NCBI GenBank assembly: GCA_024704765.1
Contig: JAKMXF010000022.1
Coordinates: 606,555-670,554 of the forward strand
DNA from: Oopsacas minuta
Taxonomy: Eukaryota > Porifera > Hexactinellida > Lyssacinosida > Leucopsacidae
Direction: 5' to 3'
DNA: 64,000 bases
The position numbers and the translations under genes were made by a program. Under the pieces are notes generated by a model. That model worked only from the letters and a program-made list of their open reading frames with translations, ran no database searches and was not told the DNA's origin. The number at the start of each line of letters is the position of its first letter. Positions within the stretch are counted from its first letter, which is position 1. This document shows, one piece after another, positions 10,909 to 20,795 of the stretch.

Positions 10909-13191
10909 TTAAAACAGCTGGACTGGTTCTTTCTCGTAAGGACACATCGCGGCTTTACGCGAGATTCGAAGCCGACCAGAAATAGGTTCTATCCCAAAGT
11001 ATTTAACAATGATGACGTCATCTGGTTTAAAAGCAAGCGAATTAGCTAAAATGCCTGACGGATGTAATTGCGAATTTGGCACAAAACTAGGCTCTTCTTG
11101 GTTAGGATAGAGCTCTACCATCAGTCCATACTGACGGACGTGTAATACCTTAGCTCTATAGAGAGCACCAAATTCAAGTTCTGGTACTGCCTGTTGCTCC
11201 AATATGGTGTGTATTGTTCTTAAAGCTTCTGAGTGTTTTTCAGAAGATGCACCGAACAAGTACAAACGACTTGGACTTAATGTGTAGATAAATACGCCCA
11301 AGGACTCCTCAAGTTTACGAACTTTGTATCTCCAACCTGGAGAGGTCAAGGCATCGGTTTTAGATTTAGAATTAATCACAGATGAAACAGGGGCGTTACA
11401 CTTGAGTGAGGGTCTGTGTACAGAGATTACATTCTCCATGAAGTCGAGAATTTTGTGTCTATCTCCCCAACTCCTGTCTAGACACCGACCAATTAGGTCA
11501 ATTGACATGCCATTAAACTCTTTGATATCTAATTGACAGGCAGTGATCCCCTCTCTGGTACCTCCCACCTTCAGGTCCATGTTACCTAAAGCATCTTCTA
11601 TTCCCTGTATGTCGGATAGGATACAGTGTGTACCGTCAGTTTGATAATTATCCCCCAGAATCAATCCAGTAGCTACCCCAGCAGCTACTGATTTAAGGGG
11701 AATACCTCCATCCAGGATAGCCAGAGAGGCACCACATATACTACTCATTGAGGTTGAACCGCTAGAGGATTGTACATCACAAAACAAATTGACGGAGAAG
11801 GGAAAAGAAGTAGGGAGGAGAGTCAGGAAAGCGCTCTCTGCCAGACGACTGTGTCCTAGTTCTCGTCGGCTAGCCATGCCTCTAGACTTAGAATCCCTCA
11901 CTGCATAATCAGGATTAGAGTATCGCAGACAGAAGTTATCGACAGACAAAGTATTTATAATTTCAGTACCAGTTTCTAAGTCATATGAAAATGTGGGTGG
12001 GAGTAGAGACAGAGAGGACAATATTTGTGTCTCACCCCTCTGGAATATAGCAGAACCATGAGTAGCCTTTAGAGGACTCAAACCAGCTGATAGCTCTCTA
12101 ATATGATCAGAACTACGTGCACCCGGTCTCACCCCATGGACTATAGCATTTTCTCTTAAAGCAGCTCTAAACAGAACAGTTCTCAGCTGTTCAAAAGCTG
12201 ATACGGATAGAGTTGGTATTACTTCTAGAGCAGAAGCTCTAAGATTATTAGTTATATTAGTAGATTGTTTACCTCGTTGTAACTTAGGCAGAGTGGAAGA
12301 TAGATTGGATTTTATACAATCAAAATAATTGTCTTTCATTTTGGAATATAGTGTTTGGTCTAGAAGTTCATCTGGTGATTGAACTGACAATTGGAATGTT
12401 GGATTTGTAGCTGCTTTCAATGCATCTAAATGTTTTATAAATTCTATACAGTGCTGGTATGCTATGGATAACATCTCACAAAATTGAGATAGAGAGAGTT
12501 CTTTCGAACTGCCTTGAATCATAGAAATTCCTTCTTCTGTACAAGATACAATGTAGTTAGCCTCACTATTACGTAGCTCAAAGCGATTCGGGTTGATAAC
12601 CCAACAGTTGTTAACAAGGCCTACTCTAACGGCAGCACAGGTATGCATCCCTGGTGTGCAAGTGAGAGAAAGTGCAGCAGAAGCTGCATTAATCGCGGCT
12701 ATTTCTGGGTCATGTGTCCCGTCAGATGCCAAGAGAACACATGAGAGGTTCAGATTGGAGGTCAAAGGTGGAAGAATGGGACGGATAGTCCTATCAATGG
12801 AGCGAGATATCAAAGCAAACTTTTCAAAATGTCTCGAGGAACGTAAAAAGTATTTTTGAGATAGATCAGTAGATATGTGGTGTTTCTCTGAATAGTCAGT
12901 TGTGAATGGATTGCTCATATTCGTATTATTGTTCTGTTGAGTTTCAGAGAAGATAGCCGCCAGAACAGCTGTATTACCAAAATGTACAAGTGTAGCAGAG
13001 TCTGCATGATGTGCTAGCAGACCTCTGCTAATCTCCCATCTCTTACCGGAGAGGGAGAACTTGTGACTAACCACAGGGAGTGTGGAGAAATAACGTGGGG
13101 AACAGAGATGTATTAAATAACGATTCATGGTATTAATGACGGAGAGATTGTTTAAAGTTGAGTAGATTGTAGCATCTAACGAGTTAAACAA
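10909..13191 (-). CDS. PNPT1: Polyribonucleotide nucleotidyltransferase 1, mitochondrial (PNPase)
   Basis: This is a phosphorolytic 3'-5' exoribonuclease of mitochondria. Domain order is complete. RNase PH domain 1 starts near residue 48, and the all-alpha linker spans about 230-330. RNase PH domain 2 (about 355-570) contains the catalytic block DIQGIEDALGNMDLK, with the conserved aspartates, followed by GGTREGITACQLDIK. A KH region and a C-terminal S1 domain (about 665-745, ending RLRISRKAA) follow. The 760-residue length is close to the human protein (about 780). The ATG at residue 22 (codon at 13126-13128) begins a good mitochondrial presequence (Arg, Tyr, Ser, no acids) and is the likelier start. 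A 2.3 kb coding region in one exon is unusual for this gene in animals. Confidence 0.95.
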   Translation of the reverse strand: MFNSLDATIYSTLNNLSVINTMNRYLIHLCSPRYFSTLPVVSHKFSLSGKRWEISRGLLAHHADSATLVHFGNTAVLAAIFSETQQNNNTNMSNPFTTDYSEKHHISTDLSQKYFLRSSRHFEKFALISRSIDRTIRPILPPLTSNLNLSCVLLASDGTHDPEIAAINAASAALSLTCTPGMHTCAAVRVGLVNNCWVINPNRFELRNSEANYIVSCTEEGISMIQGSSKELSLSQFCEMLSIAYQHCIEFIKHLDALKAATNPTFQLSVQSPDELLDQTLYSKMKDNYFDCIKSNLSSTLPKLQRGKQSTNITNNLRASALEVIPTLSVSAFEQLRTVLFRAALRENAIVHGVRPGARSSDHIRELSAGLSPLKATHGSAIFQRGETQILSSLSLLPPTFSYDLETGTEIINTLSVDNFCLRYSNPDYAVRDSKSRGMASRRELGHSRLAESAFLTLLPTSFPFSVNLFCDVQSSSGSTSMSSICGASLAILDGGIPLKSVAAGVATGLILGDNYQTDGTHCILSDIQGIEDALGNMDLKVGGTREGITACQLDIKEFNGMSIDLIGRCLDRSWGDRHKILDFMENVISVHRPSLKCNAPVSSVINSKSKTDALTSPGWRYKVRKLEESLGVFIYTLSPSRLYLFGASSEKHSEALRTIHTILEQQAVPELEFGALYRAKVLHVRQYGLMVELYPNQEEPSFVPNSQLHPSGILANSLAFKPDDVIIVKYFGIEPISGRLRISRKAAMCPYEKEPVQLF

Positions 13192-13219
13192 AGAAATAAT
13201 AGTAATTTCACTAATTTGG

Positions 13220-13444
13220 TATACCGTAAACTGGGGCCACTTTGGCCCACTGGGTTTGCTTTAGCCCAAATATCAAAGTTTCAAAGAAACTAGATTAGAT
13301 TCAGTATTATACTTGAAAATGACTTGCCAAAATTTTAACGAATTTTCAAATATCGGTAGACAATTTCGAATACAAATACAATATCTATTCGATACGTAAG
13401 CAATTTTCAATATTTGGGCCAAAGTAGCCCCAGTTTACGGCATA
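13220..13444. mobile_element. TA-flanked MITE with about 28-bp terminal inverted repeats
   Basis: The left end reads ACCGTAAACTGGGGCCACTT and the right end is its complement, ending AGTAGCCCCAGTTTACGG. The arms match over about 28 bases with few differences, and TA flanks both sides. It is non-coding and about 225 bp, so it is a non-autonomous Tc1/mariner-type candidate. It sits in the 495-bp gap between PNPT1 and MRPL28, the rest of which holds nothing recognised. Confidence 0.75.
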
Positions 13445-13686
13445 TAAATAGCAGATATGGAGACGAAAGGAACCTTTCATAGTAGTTACGCCCAATTAAG
13501 TTATGTAACATGGACTAATACCGTCAAATTGACACATGGCTTGAATTTTCACAAATTATTCCTATCAGAGAAATCAAGAAGAAAATGAAGATTATCAAAT
13601 TGTTAAAGCATTAATTATAATTATCCTACAATGCAATTAGTAAGTGAGTTTAAGAGGTAATTACAGACTTTTAATCATAAAATTAA

Positions 13687-14283
13687 TCATGTCACCATAG
13701 AGCTATAATCTAGTGCAATTAACTCTTCAGGCGTAGCGTTATTGGCTACAGCACTCGCCTTCTTCTCTTCCATAATCTTAGAAACTTTCTCCATTAGAAC
13801 AGTTGGGGGTTTAGGATAATATCTAATCTTTGGAGGTAGCTTAATATCAAGATTATTAGAAATAACTTCTAATAGTTTGTAATGGAAATCAATAGCAAAC
13901 TTTCCACCTAATCTCCTATGGTCTGTGTATAAAATGTATGCGTCTAGAGATCCAGCTTTATCCATAAGTCGAACTACATCTGCTGCAACAGGAAACGTGA
14001 ATGTGTGGTTTAGAATATCACTGTGACAAGTTTTTAGAACTATATTTGGGCGCCAAATTCTTCTCATACGTTTGTTCGTGTGTGTAACGTAATATCCATG
14101 CATAACTCGTTTGGTCCCGTGGAGACCTAAATCAGGATCCCTCCTTACCTCTACAGGGATCTTCTGGTCTGGAATAAGTTTAGGAAACTTCAATAAGAAT
14201 TTCTTTCTGCTAAAATGAAAACCTCGCCAAACACCAGCCATTTTTTGAAAATCTTCAATAATGGAAATATATAACATAATCAT
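13687..14283 (-). CDS. MRPL28: Mitochondrial ribosomal protein bL28m
   Basis: This is a component of the large subunit of the mitochondrial ribosome. The core KRMRRIWRPN and the following segment, through DAYILYTD and KFAIDFHYKLLEV, align with the bL28 region of animal MRPL28 (pattern KRLKKVWKPQ, then DFYILKTP and CSKFGMDLKRGMLLRL). The first ATG gives 198 residues. An ATG at residue 15 (14241, MAGVWRGF) starts a basic, Phe-rich leader and is more likely. At 184-198 residues it is shorter than human MRPL28 (about 256). It is single-exon, between PNPT1 and TOM1 on the same strand. Confidence 0.85.
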   Translation of the reverse strand: MIMLYISIIEDFQKMAGVWRGFHFSRKKFLLKFPKLIPDQKIPVEVRRDPDLGLHGTKRVMHGYYVTHTNKRMRRIWRPNIVLKTCHSDILNHTFTFPVAADVVRLMDKAGSLDAYILYTDHRRLGGKFAIDFHYKLLEVISNNLDIKLPPKIRYYPKPPTVLMEKVSKIMEEKKASAVANNATPEELIALDYSSMVT

Positions 14284-14303
14284 ACGCGTGTAATTTATAT
14301 AAA

Positions 14304-14482
14304 TACAGTCAACACCTGTTATATCGAAGCTTAAGGGACCGCAATAATTACTTCGATATAAGAGGAGTTCGATAAACAGATGAAAAATATGACGAAGAAG
14401 AAGTTAGCAAATATGTTACTTTGACAGTTTTGAGACCATATTTGTACAATTTCAGACTTCAATATAACGGAAGTTGACTGTA
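14304..14482. mobile_element. TA-flanked MITE, 179 bp
   Basis: The left end is TACAGTCAACACCTGTTATA and the right end is the complement of TACAGTCAACTTCCGTTATA. TA lies at both borders. The termini beginning CAGT and the TA target fit pogo/Tc1-type non-autonomous elements. A solo end of the same family is at 9525-9549. It fills much of the 417-bp gap between MRPL28 and TOM1, and the remainder of the gap is empty. Confidence 0.75.
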
Positions 14483-14700
14483 AATAAACATTCTCATTCG
14501 TGAACTAAATAAAGTACAGACACTACAACAGTTTATGGTCATCTAACACAATCAATCATGATAACAACCACTATCTAATATTAAATGAGACTGAATAGTT
14601 AAGAAAGAAAGTCAGTCTAACAAACATTAAGGAAGCAATTTATTATACACTACAGTTACAATGTAAAAATATAAGCAATCCATGCTCTATAGACAAAAGA

Positions 14701-16392
14701 CTACAGACTGAACATGTCATCAGGTGTGGCAACCTTTTCCTTACTCTTTTTAGCTTTACTACTACCGGCAGATTTAGTGTATGGAGCATTAACTCTCTCT
14801 TCTAGAAATTTATCAAAATCCTCTGAAGTTGTTTGTGAGTCAGGCTTAGCATCAGTAGTAGTTAGATTAGTAGCAGCCAGCCATTCACTGATACCATGTG
14901 CATCTTCTGGAGACATAGAGCGAGGATGTAGTGCTTTAGTAATAGAGGTAGAAGGCTGTGTAGCTGTGTCACTGTAGGAAGTATTAGTAAATTCAGTGCC
15001 ATAAGTATTCTGACGACTCTTTGCGAATATGTCGAACTCATCTAGTTCTGTATTTTGAGCAGGGGGTTGGGCAGCTGCTACCTGTGGAGAGGCTATAGGG
15101 ATGACAGGAGTAGCATCTACACCTGAACTAGTAGTACCGAAGTCTAGGAGTAGGAGCTCAGCTATTGGATCAGAGACAGCTGGTGTGGTAACAGCTGGTG
15201 GAGAGACAGCTGGTGTAGCAACAGCTGGTGCTGTAACAGCTGGCACAGGAGGCTTAGTGGCAGGGCTAGAGAAGTCAGGGGTTGAGCTGTCCAGCTGAGG
15301 ATCAGGAGTTGAAGTAGAAAGGGTAGGGTAGGAGATACCCGTATCAGCTGTAGGATCCTCAGGAATGTGGATAGGTCTCTGAGTACTTTCTGGGTTACTA
15401 GCAGCTTGAGTTTGTCTCAGATAACGCTCATGACGTGTAAACACATTATTAATGTCATCATTTAGCTGTAGGAGTCTTCCTGTTATCTCTTCTGTATTGG
15501 GAGAGTTCAACAGCTCCATTAATCGTGTCTGCATTTTCTGAATAGTATCTTTAAGAGTTTGTATAAAGTCTATGTCATTCTGTCTTTCCTGTCCCGGTAT
15601 GCTATTCAGCATCAGGTCAGATAGCACTTGTACATTAGTCTCTACTATGTCAGCCTCAGAGAGTATCTTAGCCATCTGCTCACCTGTTAGAGGACGTGGA
15701 GGCATGCTGGTAGCATGCTGGGGAGCGTATGTAGGTCTTTGCGGCTGCTGAGGACGGACTTGTTGGGTGTGGTAGGTCTGTTGAGGAGGAGGAGGAGCTT
15801 GAATAGGCATCTGTTGTCTCGAATAAGAAGCACCGGACTGAGGGAATGGAAGGTTCTGTTGGGTAGAGGGAGGAGGGGAACTTCCTGATTGTCTAGAGGG
15901 CGGAGTACGTACTGGTACCATATCGTCTAAGTTAACAGCTGGGAACTCAACACCGTTACTCTTCAGCTGATCATAAATCTCAGCTGCAACTCCCATATCT
16001 TCTTTACCACGATAAGTATCTGCCCAGCTTTGTATTAGCAAGAGACTCTTCTCTCGTACAGCATTGTGTGTTGATTTACCGGTTTGAGCTAACTTAGCAA
16101 TTTCAAGGACAAAATCCTTGGTGATTATGTGGCGATGGAAACGCTTCTGTCCATTCTTTATGCACATATCAAGTATAGCTAAGCACTGCAACACCAGTCC
16201 AGTATCCTTGCTGGAAAATAAGATCTTCTTGAAAGCAGCTTTCGCTTCTTTAGGACCATTGTCCGTGTCATTGATGATATCACACATCTCCATAACTAGT
16301 GGGTAGTCAATAGAGGATTGTCCGTGACTGACAGCTGTATTCAGACGCTGACCTACTGGGGTGGATAGCGGATTCTTGAAAACTGACGTCAT
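14701..16392 (-). CDS. TOM1: TOM1-family endosomal adaptor (VHS-GAT)
   Basis: TOM1 proteins bind ubiquitinated cargo, Tollip and clathrin on endosomes. The VHS domain spans about residues 8-150, with recognisable VGQRLNTA near the start, EMCDIINDT and IQSWADTYRG. A proline/glutamine-rich linker follows (about 165-235). The GAT domain spans about 235-335 (ending FTRHERYLR), and a long Ser/Thr/Pro tail follows. The tail contains LLLLDF, which resembles a clathrin-box motif, and DEFDIF. A stretch near 390-415 has short PAVxxPAV repeats. Length is 563 residues, against about 490-510 in vertebrates, and the tail accounts for the excess. It is single-exon and clearly a TOM1/TOM1L2-type protein rather than GGA (no GAE) or Hrs (no FYVE). 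Confidence 0.9.
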   Translation of the reverse strand: MTSVFKNPLSTPVGQRLNTAVSHGQSSIDYPLVMEMCDIINDTDNGPKEAKAAFKKILFSSKDTGLVLQCLAILDMCIKNGQKRFHRHIITKDFVLEIAKLAQTGKSTHNAVREKSLLLIQSWADTYRGKEDMGVAAEIYDQLKSNGVEFPAVNLDDMVPVRTPPSRQSGSSPPPSTQQNLPFPQSGASYSRQQMPIQAPPPPQQTYHTQQVRPQQPQRPTYAPQHATSMPPRPLTGEQMAKILSEADIVETNVQVLSDLMLNSIPGQERQNDIDFIQTLKDTIQKMQTRLMELLNSPNTEEITGRLLQLNDDINNVFTRHERYLRQTQAASNPESTQRPIHIPEDPTADTGISYPTLSTSTPDPQLDSSTPDFSSPATKPPVPAVTAPAVATPAVSPPAVTTPAVSDPIAELLLLDFGTTSSGVDATPVIPIASPQVAAAQPPAQNTELDEFDIFAKSRQNTYGTEFTNTSYSDTATQPSTSITKALHPRSMSPEDAHGISEWLAATNLTTTDAKPDSQTTSEDFDKFLEERVNAPYTKSAGSSKAKKSKEKVATPDDMFSL

Positions 16393-17142
16393 CTTAGCAA
16401 TTGTTAATCTTTGTATTTGAGAATTAGTACTAAAATCAAAAGTAATTACAGTACGTATACCCTCTCTAATCCGATTAGCCTGATACTAATGAAAATAGGA
16501 TCATGCCAAAAGCAATTTCGTACGGATTAGTGAATATATACGTAATTACAAATGTTGAAAAGGCTACAAACATTAAATATAACCTGCAGCAGAATGGGAT
16601 ATAATTAGGTATTTTTGAACTTTTACCATCTCTTAAGCCTTATTCAGATTATCAGATGAATCATGGCCAATCGAGCTTAGATAAATGTAATAGCCTTAAA
16701 CTTTAAGAAAACGAAAAAAGTAGCAATAAGCAGAATCCATGTACGTAATATTATATAATTAATTTGTGAGTGTTACTCAGATTCTGACATTCATGAGATT
16801 TCTAGAAGTTAGAGAAATCTATCTACTTAGACTACTCACTATTCGTAGCTATAATGGGTTCAATACCCAAAATTATTCAATATATCCACTTATTAACCTA
16901 TGATTCAAATTTTCCCTGATTTCAAGAAAAATTGCATCGATGTAAGAATTTAATTCGGGAATTGTTTGTTTGGACAACAGTTCACATCAGTCTCGAACAT
17001 TAGCAAATTTGAATGAATTTCCATTCCCTAACAACGTAAATTTCCTTATTCTATTGCCCGTTATCTCAAACGGGTTATGATTACCCAGAGAGCTCGAGAT
17101 ACCGGATATCAATATCAACCGTATTAGTATTTAACCATTAGC
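16393..17142. other. Intergenic, nothing recognised
   Basis: This is the upstream region of TOM1. It is AT-rich and contains no protein-like frame or repeat that I can delimit. Confidence 0.5.
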
Positions 17143-17473
17143 TAAGGTAATAGTCGATCGTGTTAAACAAGATCGCGATCCCGATCAAGATGCTTTTTCC
17201 GATCGATTGTGTAATATTCAAGACATATATTTTTGATAGTTACATCATTTCTTAGGCCAAAAGAAACTTAGATGGAGAATCAACGCATTCTACGAACGAA
17301 TATTATTGAGCACTCAAAGTATACAAAAATGATCGAAAATTTTTGTGCAAAATAGGATCGCGATCTTACATCCGATCTTTAATAAAACAATGATCGCCGA
17401 TCGTCTCCAGATCGTCAAAAAAGTATCGCGATCGTGATCGAGCGATCAATGATCATACGATCCTAATGCCCTA
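17143..17473. mobile_element. GATC-rich non-autonomous hAT-like element, copy A (331 bp)
   Basis: This region is packed with GATC and CGATCG words. The left end is TAAGGTAATAGTCGATCG and the right end is the complement of TTAGGGCATTAGGATCGT. The flanks CCATTAGC (17135-17142) and ACATTAGC (17474-17481) match at 7 of 8 bases, as expected for an 8-bp hAT target duplication. A second, internally shorter copy lies at 58971-59189. It is non-coding. Confidence 0.8.
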
Positions 17474-17619
17474 ACATTAGCGAAAATTATAGGTATGCAC
17501 AATGCTCAATTCTCATTTATTCCGAACAAATACCAGTAAGTGTAGTCCAAAAATCAGAATTCCTGAATTTAGATGAATTCCCTGTATCCCTGATTGCAAG
17601 TTTAACCAGGGATGATAAT

Positions 17620-18447
17620 TCAATTCTTCTTCTGCTTCTTATCTTTACTAGAACTGCGATGTTTGGACTTAGAATTAGAAGGTTTAGGTGCATGCACTGA
17701 ACTAGCTAACCTCTTGTGGTCAGAACTCTCTGATTTGCTTCTTGAACTTTCCCCTGAATATTTATGAGACACTTTCTTAGGTGATTTATCAGATTTCTTC
17801 CTAGAAGGTGAACTCCTACTGGAAGATTCTCTAGCTCTCTTCTCTTGAGTACTCTTGTGTCTTTGAGGGTCACTGGAGTGTGAACTGGTTCGTTTAGGGG
17901 AGCTACTCTTTGGTTTCTCGATTTTATAAGCTGGAGAACGCGAACGATCCCTAAATTTATCATGAGTTTGTTTTGGAGAATGCCTCCAAGAGGGAGAGTC
18001 ACTCCTTTTGGATTTAGGCATTGTTTTGTAAACAGGAATAGTACATTGTGTAGGATCGGCTAGACACGTGATGATAGCTGTCAAATGATTCTCTGGCATT
18101 TCTTTAAGCTGCATATAACAGAGTTTCATCACTTCTTTCGGCTTCAATTCCCTAAAACTCTCTGGTAGCATAGCCTTTATTTCATGTGGTGCTAATATCG
18201 AGAATATTTCTTTGATTAGTTCACGACGGTTACGTATCATCGTAGCGAGGGAGTGTTCAAATATTTCATGAATGTTGAGGTCATCAATCGTGATATGATA
18301 GACAATCTTCTCTTCTTGTAGAGCTTGTGAAGGGTCCATGGGTCTTGGAGGGGTGGGAGGAGCTTTTCCTGGAATTAGGGAATCAGTAGCTGTCGCTTTA
18401 TTCAGTGCATCTATCAGTATTTTCCTTTGCATAATTTCTAAGTTCAA
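17620..18447 (-). CDS. CAAP1-like protein with Ser/Arg/Lys-rich tail
   Basis: Residues 65-130 (ILAPHEIKAMLPESF, then ELKPKEVMKLCYMQL) resemble the conserved helical block of caspase activity and apoptosis inhibitor 1 (pattern KKLQKMLPDVLKNCSIEEIKKLC). Residues 150-275 are a disordered tail rich in Ser, Arg and Lys with SR-like dipeptides, ending in KDKKQKKN. This suggests a nuclear RNA-linked location, which is inference. The vertebrate protein has a different, acidic tail. It is single-exon with 275 residues. Identification rests on the one helical block. Confidence 0.6.
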   Translation of the reverse strand: MNLEIMQRKILIDALNKATATDSLIPGKAPPTPPRPMDPSQALQEEKIVYHITIDDLNIHEIFEHSLATMIRNRRELIKEIFSILAPHEIKAMLPESFRELKPKEVMKLCYMQLKEMPENHLTAIITCLADPTQCTIPVYKTMPKSKRSDSPSWRHSPKQTHDKFRDRSRSPAYKIEKPKSSSPKRTSSHSSDPQRHKSTQEKRARESSSRSSPSRKKSDKSPKKVSHKYSGESSRSKSESSDHKRLASSVHAPKPSNSKSKHRSSSKDKKQKKN

Positions 18448-18646
18448 TTTTTTACAGATTATTAGATATCAGAGTTCAGAAAATTAAAGTTATTCTTAAC
18501 TGAAAATTATAATTTAAAACAATTTTATTGTATAAGACTTCTATGAAATTTGCGATGACCGAAGCCTCCGTTGAAATATTACAGAGATAGTGTAGTCTAC
18601 CCAAAAGGGGAACCAGAACCTGCACACGAGTATTAATTATATTTTT

Positions 18647-19880
18647 GCATAACAGAAGGTTTATGCTATAAAAATGATATAATCATACTAATCTATATTC
18701 ATAACCTGTCCTAGCATGATATTATTGATATATTTTCTTATTTGCAGCAATAGTTCTTGGCCAGGTTCCATCAAAATTCTGTACTTCAATAAGTACGCAT
18801 TGTCTGTCAAATAATCCAATATCCTGAGCTTCTAAACTCAGATCTTTAATAAGTTCATAATGATATGTCATATATCTGTTGTAAATGCGTGTTTGTTTGC
18901 CAGTATCAATATTGAATAATTCTCTAATCTTATTCTCTAGTGTATGTATAGTATCACATCGTGATATAGTGGTAATTATAAAATCAGACTCTTTAGGGTA
19001 GAGACAGGATTTCAGTTCAAGAGGGTATACTTCTATTTTACATTGTTTTACAAATTTCCCAACCTCTACCACTTGCCTCCTGATACTCATAGATCCCTCA
19101 CTAATCCCATACCATGACAGCAGTTTATACCAAGCTTCTTTAGGTACTAATTTGTAATCAATCTCATCTTCTTGATGTCTCCTTAACTTATCCTGATCTA
19201 ATAAACTTGTGTTATCAATAGGACCTGGTTTAACTTCTTCCATTCCTGCACTAGACTTGTCCCATTTATCATAACCTACGTAATGCTTCCATTGTTTGTA
19301 CCATCTAATGTGAATTAAATACCAGTATTGTCCTTTCTGTAATTCCTTACTTAGAAGAGAATGAATTTCATTGTTTTGTTGTTCATGATAAGGAGGTGAT
19401 ACACGTTTGAAAAACATTTGCTTTTTGGTATTGTATTCTAAAATACAGGTAATTTGGTTAGGAAGGATTGTTACACTTCCTATATTGCTAATCTCAGTGT
19501 ACAGATTCTGAGGAAACCAATCGAATTGTACTATCGTCTCTTGATTTTCCAGGTTCACTATCTTTTCCTTGATAGGTCTAGCTGATTCATCTCCAGTCTC
19601 CTGAAGAGAGTTTGATGACAAACTAGCTAGTAGTAACTCTAATGCATATTTGAGCTGATTTTTATCTGCAGTAATACTCTTGTTATGAGCTCTACACTCA
19701 TTAAGCTTCTCTTCAAACTGTAGAGACAGCTTAGCTTCTCTCTCATTCAGTCTCCGTCTAGCTTCTGAAAAACAGAGAGATATTCTATCTCTCTGCTCTC
19801 TAGCGTACTCTTCTAGCTCAAAGTCTACGTCAATAGACACATCTGCTGTAGCCATTAGTGCTGTGATATGAAAGTTCTTT
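18647..19880. repeat. Segmental duplication, copy 1
   Basis: About 1.23 kb from GCATAACAGAAGG to just past the start codon of the DUSP gene is repeated in direct orientation at 23884-25131. The match continues through about 75 bp of 3' flank. Similarity stops abruptly on both sides. Confidence 0.9.
18722..19855 (-). CDS. Coiled-coil/DUSP/UBL protein without a peptidase domain, copy 1
   Basis: This 377-residue protein has three parts. Residues 1-105 are a charged coiled coil whose pattern resembles the C-terminal coil of TRIM/RBCC proteins. Residues about 125-250 are a DUSP domain (YWYLIHIRWYKQWKHYVGYD, then PGPIDNTSLL and DYKLVPKEAWYKLLSWYG), closely matching USP4/11/15. Residues about 265-365 are the ubiquitin-like domain that follows DUSP in those enzymes (KCLYPKE-like strand, then CDTIHTLENKIRELF and NFDGTWPR). 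The protein ends exactly where the USP catalytic core should begin, so no Cys or His box exists. It cannot deubiquitinate; a role as a scaffold or competitor of USP4/15 partners is inference. It is single-exon, and its near-identical paralogue is at 23959-25212. Confidence 0.88.
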   Translation of the reverse strand: MATADVSIDVDFELEEYAREQRDRISLCFSEARRRLNEREAKLSLQFEEKLNECRAHNKSITADKNQLKYALELLLASLSSNSLQETGDESARPIKEKIVNLENQETIVQFDWFPQNLYTEISNIGSVTILPNQITCILEYNTKKQMFFKRVSPPYHEQQNNEIHSLLSKELQKGQYWYLIHIRWYKQWKHYVGYDKWDKSSAGMEEVKPGPIDNTSLLDQDKLRRHQEDEIDYKLVPKEAWYKLLSWYGISEGSMSIRRQVVEVGKFVKQCKIEVYPLELKSCLYPKESDFIITTISRCDTIHTLENKIRELFNIDTGKQTRIYNRYMTYHYELIKDLSLEAQDIGLFDRQCVLIEVQNFDGTWPRTIAANKKIYQ

Positions 19881-19912
19881 ATATAATTAATGAATAATTA
19901 ACACAATCTAAC

Positions 19913-20532
19913 GGATCTGTATATTTTGATCGAATTTTTTGTAGAACTTTGATCGAATGATGAAAAAGGCAAATTTTGATTAAAGTTCTATTAAAATGTC
20001 TCCAGTCGAACTTTGATCGAAAAATTGTAGAATTTTGATCGAAAATGACAACTTTGATCAAAATGGGGAGAATATAACAAAAAAATCCAACGATACGCCA
20101 TTTTACAAAGATTAATAATAATCAATCCAAAAAACTCCATCCAATCATAAAATTGGCATAAATTCCACACTCCCGTACTTTAGTAGCTAATAACGAACAC
20201 AAATAAATACTCCCAGAGCCATAAGGTAGCGAAATAAATCCCTAATCCCCTCCAAATGGTATTCTTTCTAACTAATAAAATATAAAGTGAGTGTGAAATT
20301 TATGCTAATTTTATGATTGGATGGAGTTTGTTGGATTGATTATTATTAATCTTTGTAAATGGCGTATCGTTGGATTTTTTTGTTGTATTTTCTCCATTTT
20401 CGATCAAAGTTCGACTGGAGACATTTTAGTAGAACTTTGATCAAAATTTGCCTTTTTCATCATTCGATCAAAGTTCGACATAAGAAATTTTGATCAAAGT
20501 TCTACATAAGATTCTATCAAAATATACAGATA
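19913..20532. mobile_element. Foldback MULE-type MITE with 9-bp target duplication
   Basis: The left end GGATCTGTATATTTTGAT is mirrored by the right end ATCAAAATATACAGATA. The inverted arms run about 260 bp each (roughly 19913-20178 and 20286-20532), leaving a centre of about 110 bp. CAATCTAAC flanks both sides (19904-19912 and 20533-20541), a perfect 9-bp duplication, the size made by Mutator-like transposases. It is non-coding, and the short frame inside it is an accident of the arms. Confidence 0.88.
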
Positions 20533-20795
20533 CAATCTAACAATCTTAACAAAATTGATTACTCACCACTGAGTTGCAATGCAATCTGTAACAATTTTCC
20601 TACGAAATATAAACTGAAAGATATAGAGCATTTAATAAATGCAACGAATACGCTTAGTTGTGAATTCCTTAGGCACGCATATATGAATAGGTTGTCGAGG
20701 CATCGGATGCCTTTAAATAGTCGGGGAATTAAATGAAAATTTATCGAGGAATTCCTCGCCCCCAACAATTAACGATGTTTCTGGAAATTGTTAAT

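Noticed and set aside
11324-12859. Plus-strand frames within PNPT1
   Set aside because: Shadow frames opposite a complete PNPase.
14714-15298. Open frames on the plus strand opposite TOM1
   Set aside because: They are antisense shadows of the repetitive Ser/Thr/Pro/Ala tail, have no family features, and lie wholly within a well-supported gene.
17143-17473. GATC-rich block considered as a CRISPR-like array or centromeric satellite
   Set aside because: There is no regular repeat/spacer period. Two dispersed copies with separate target duplications make it a transposon.
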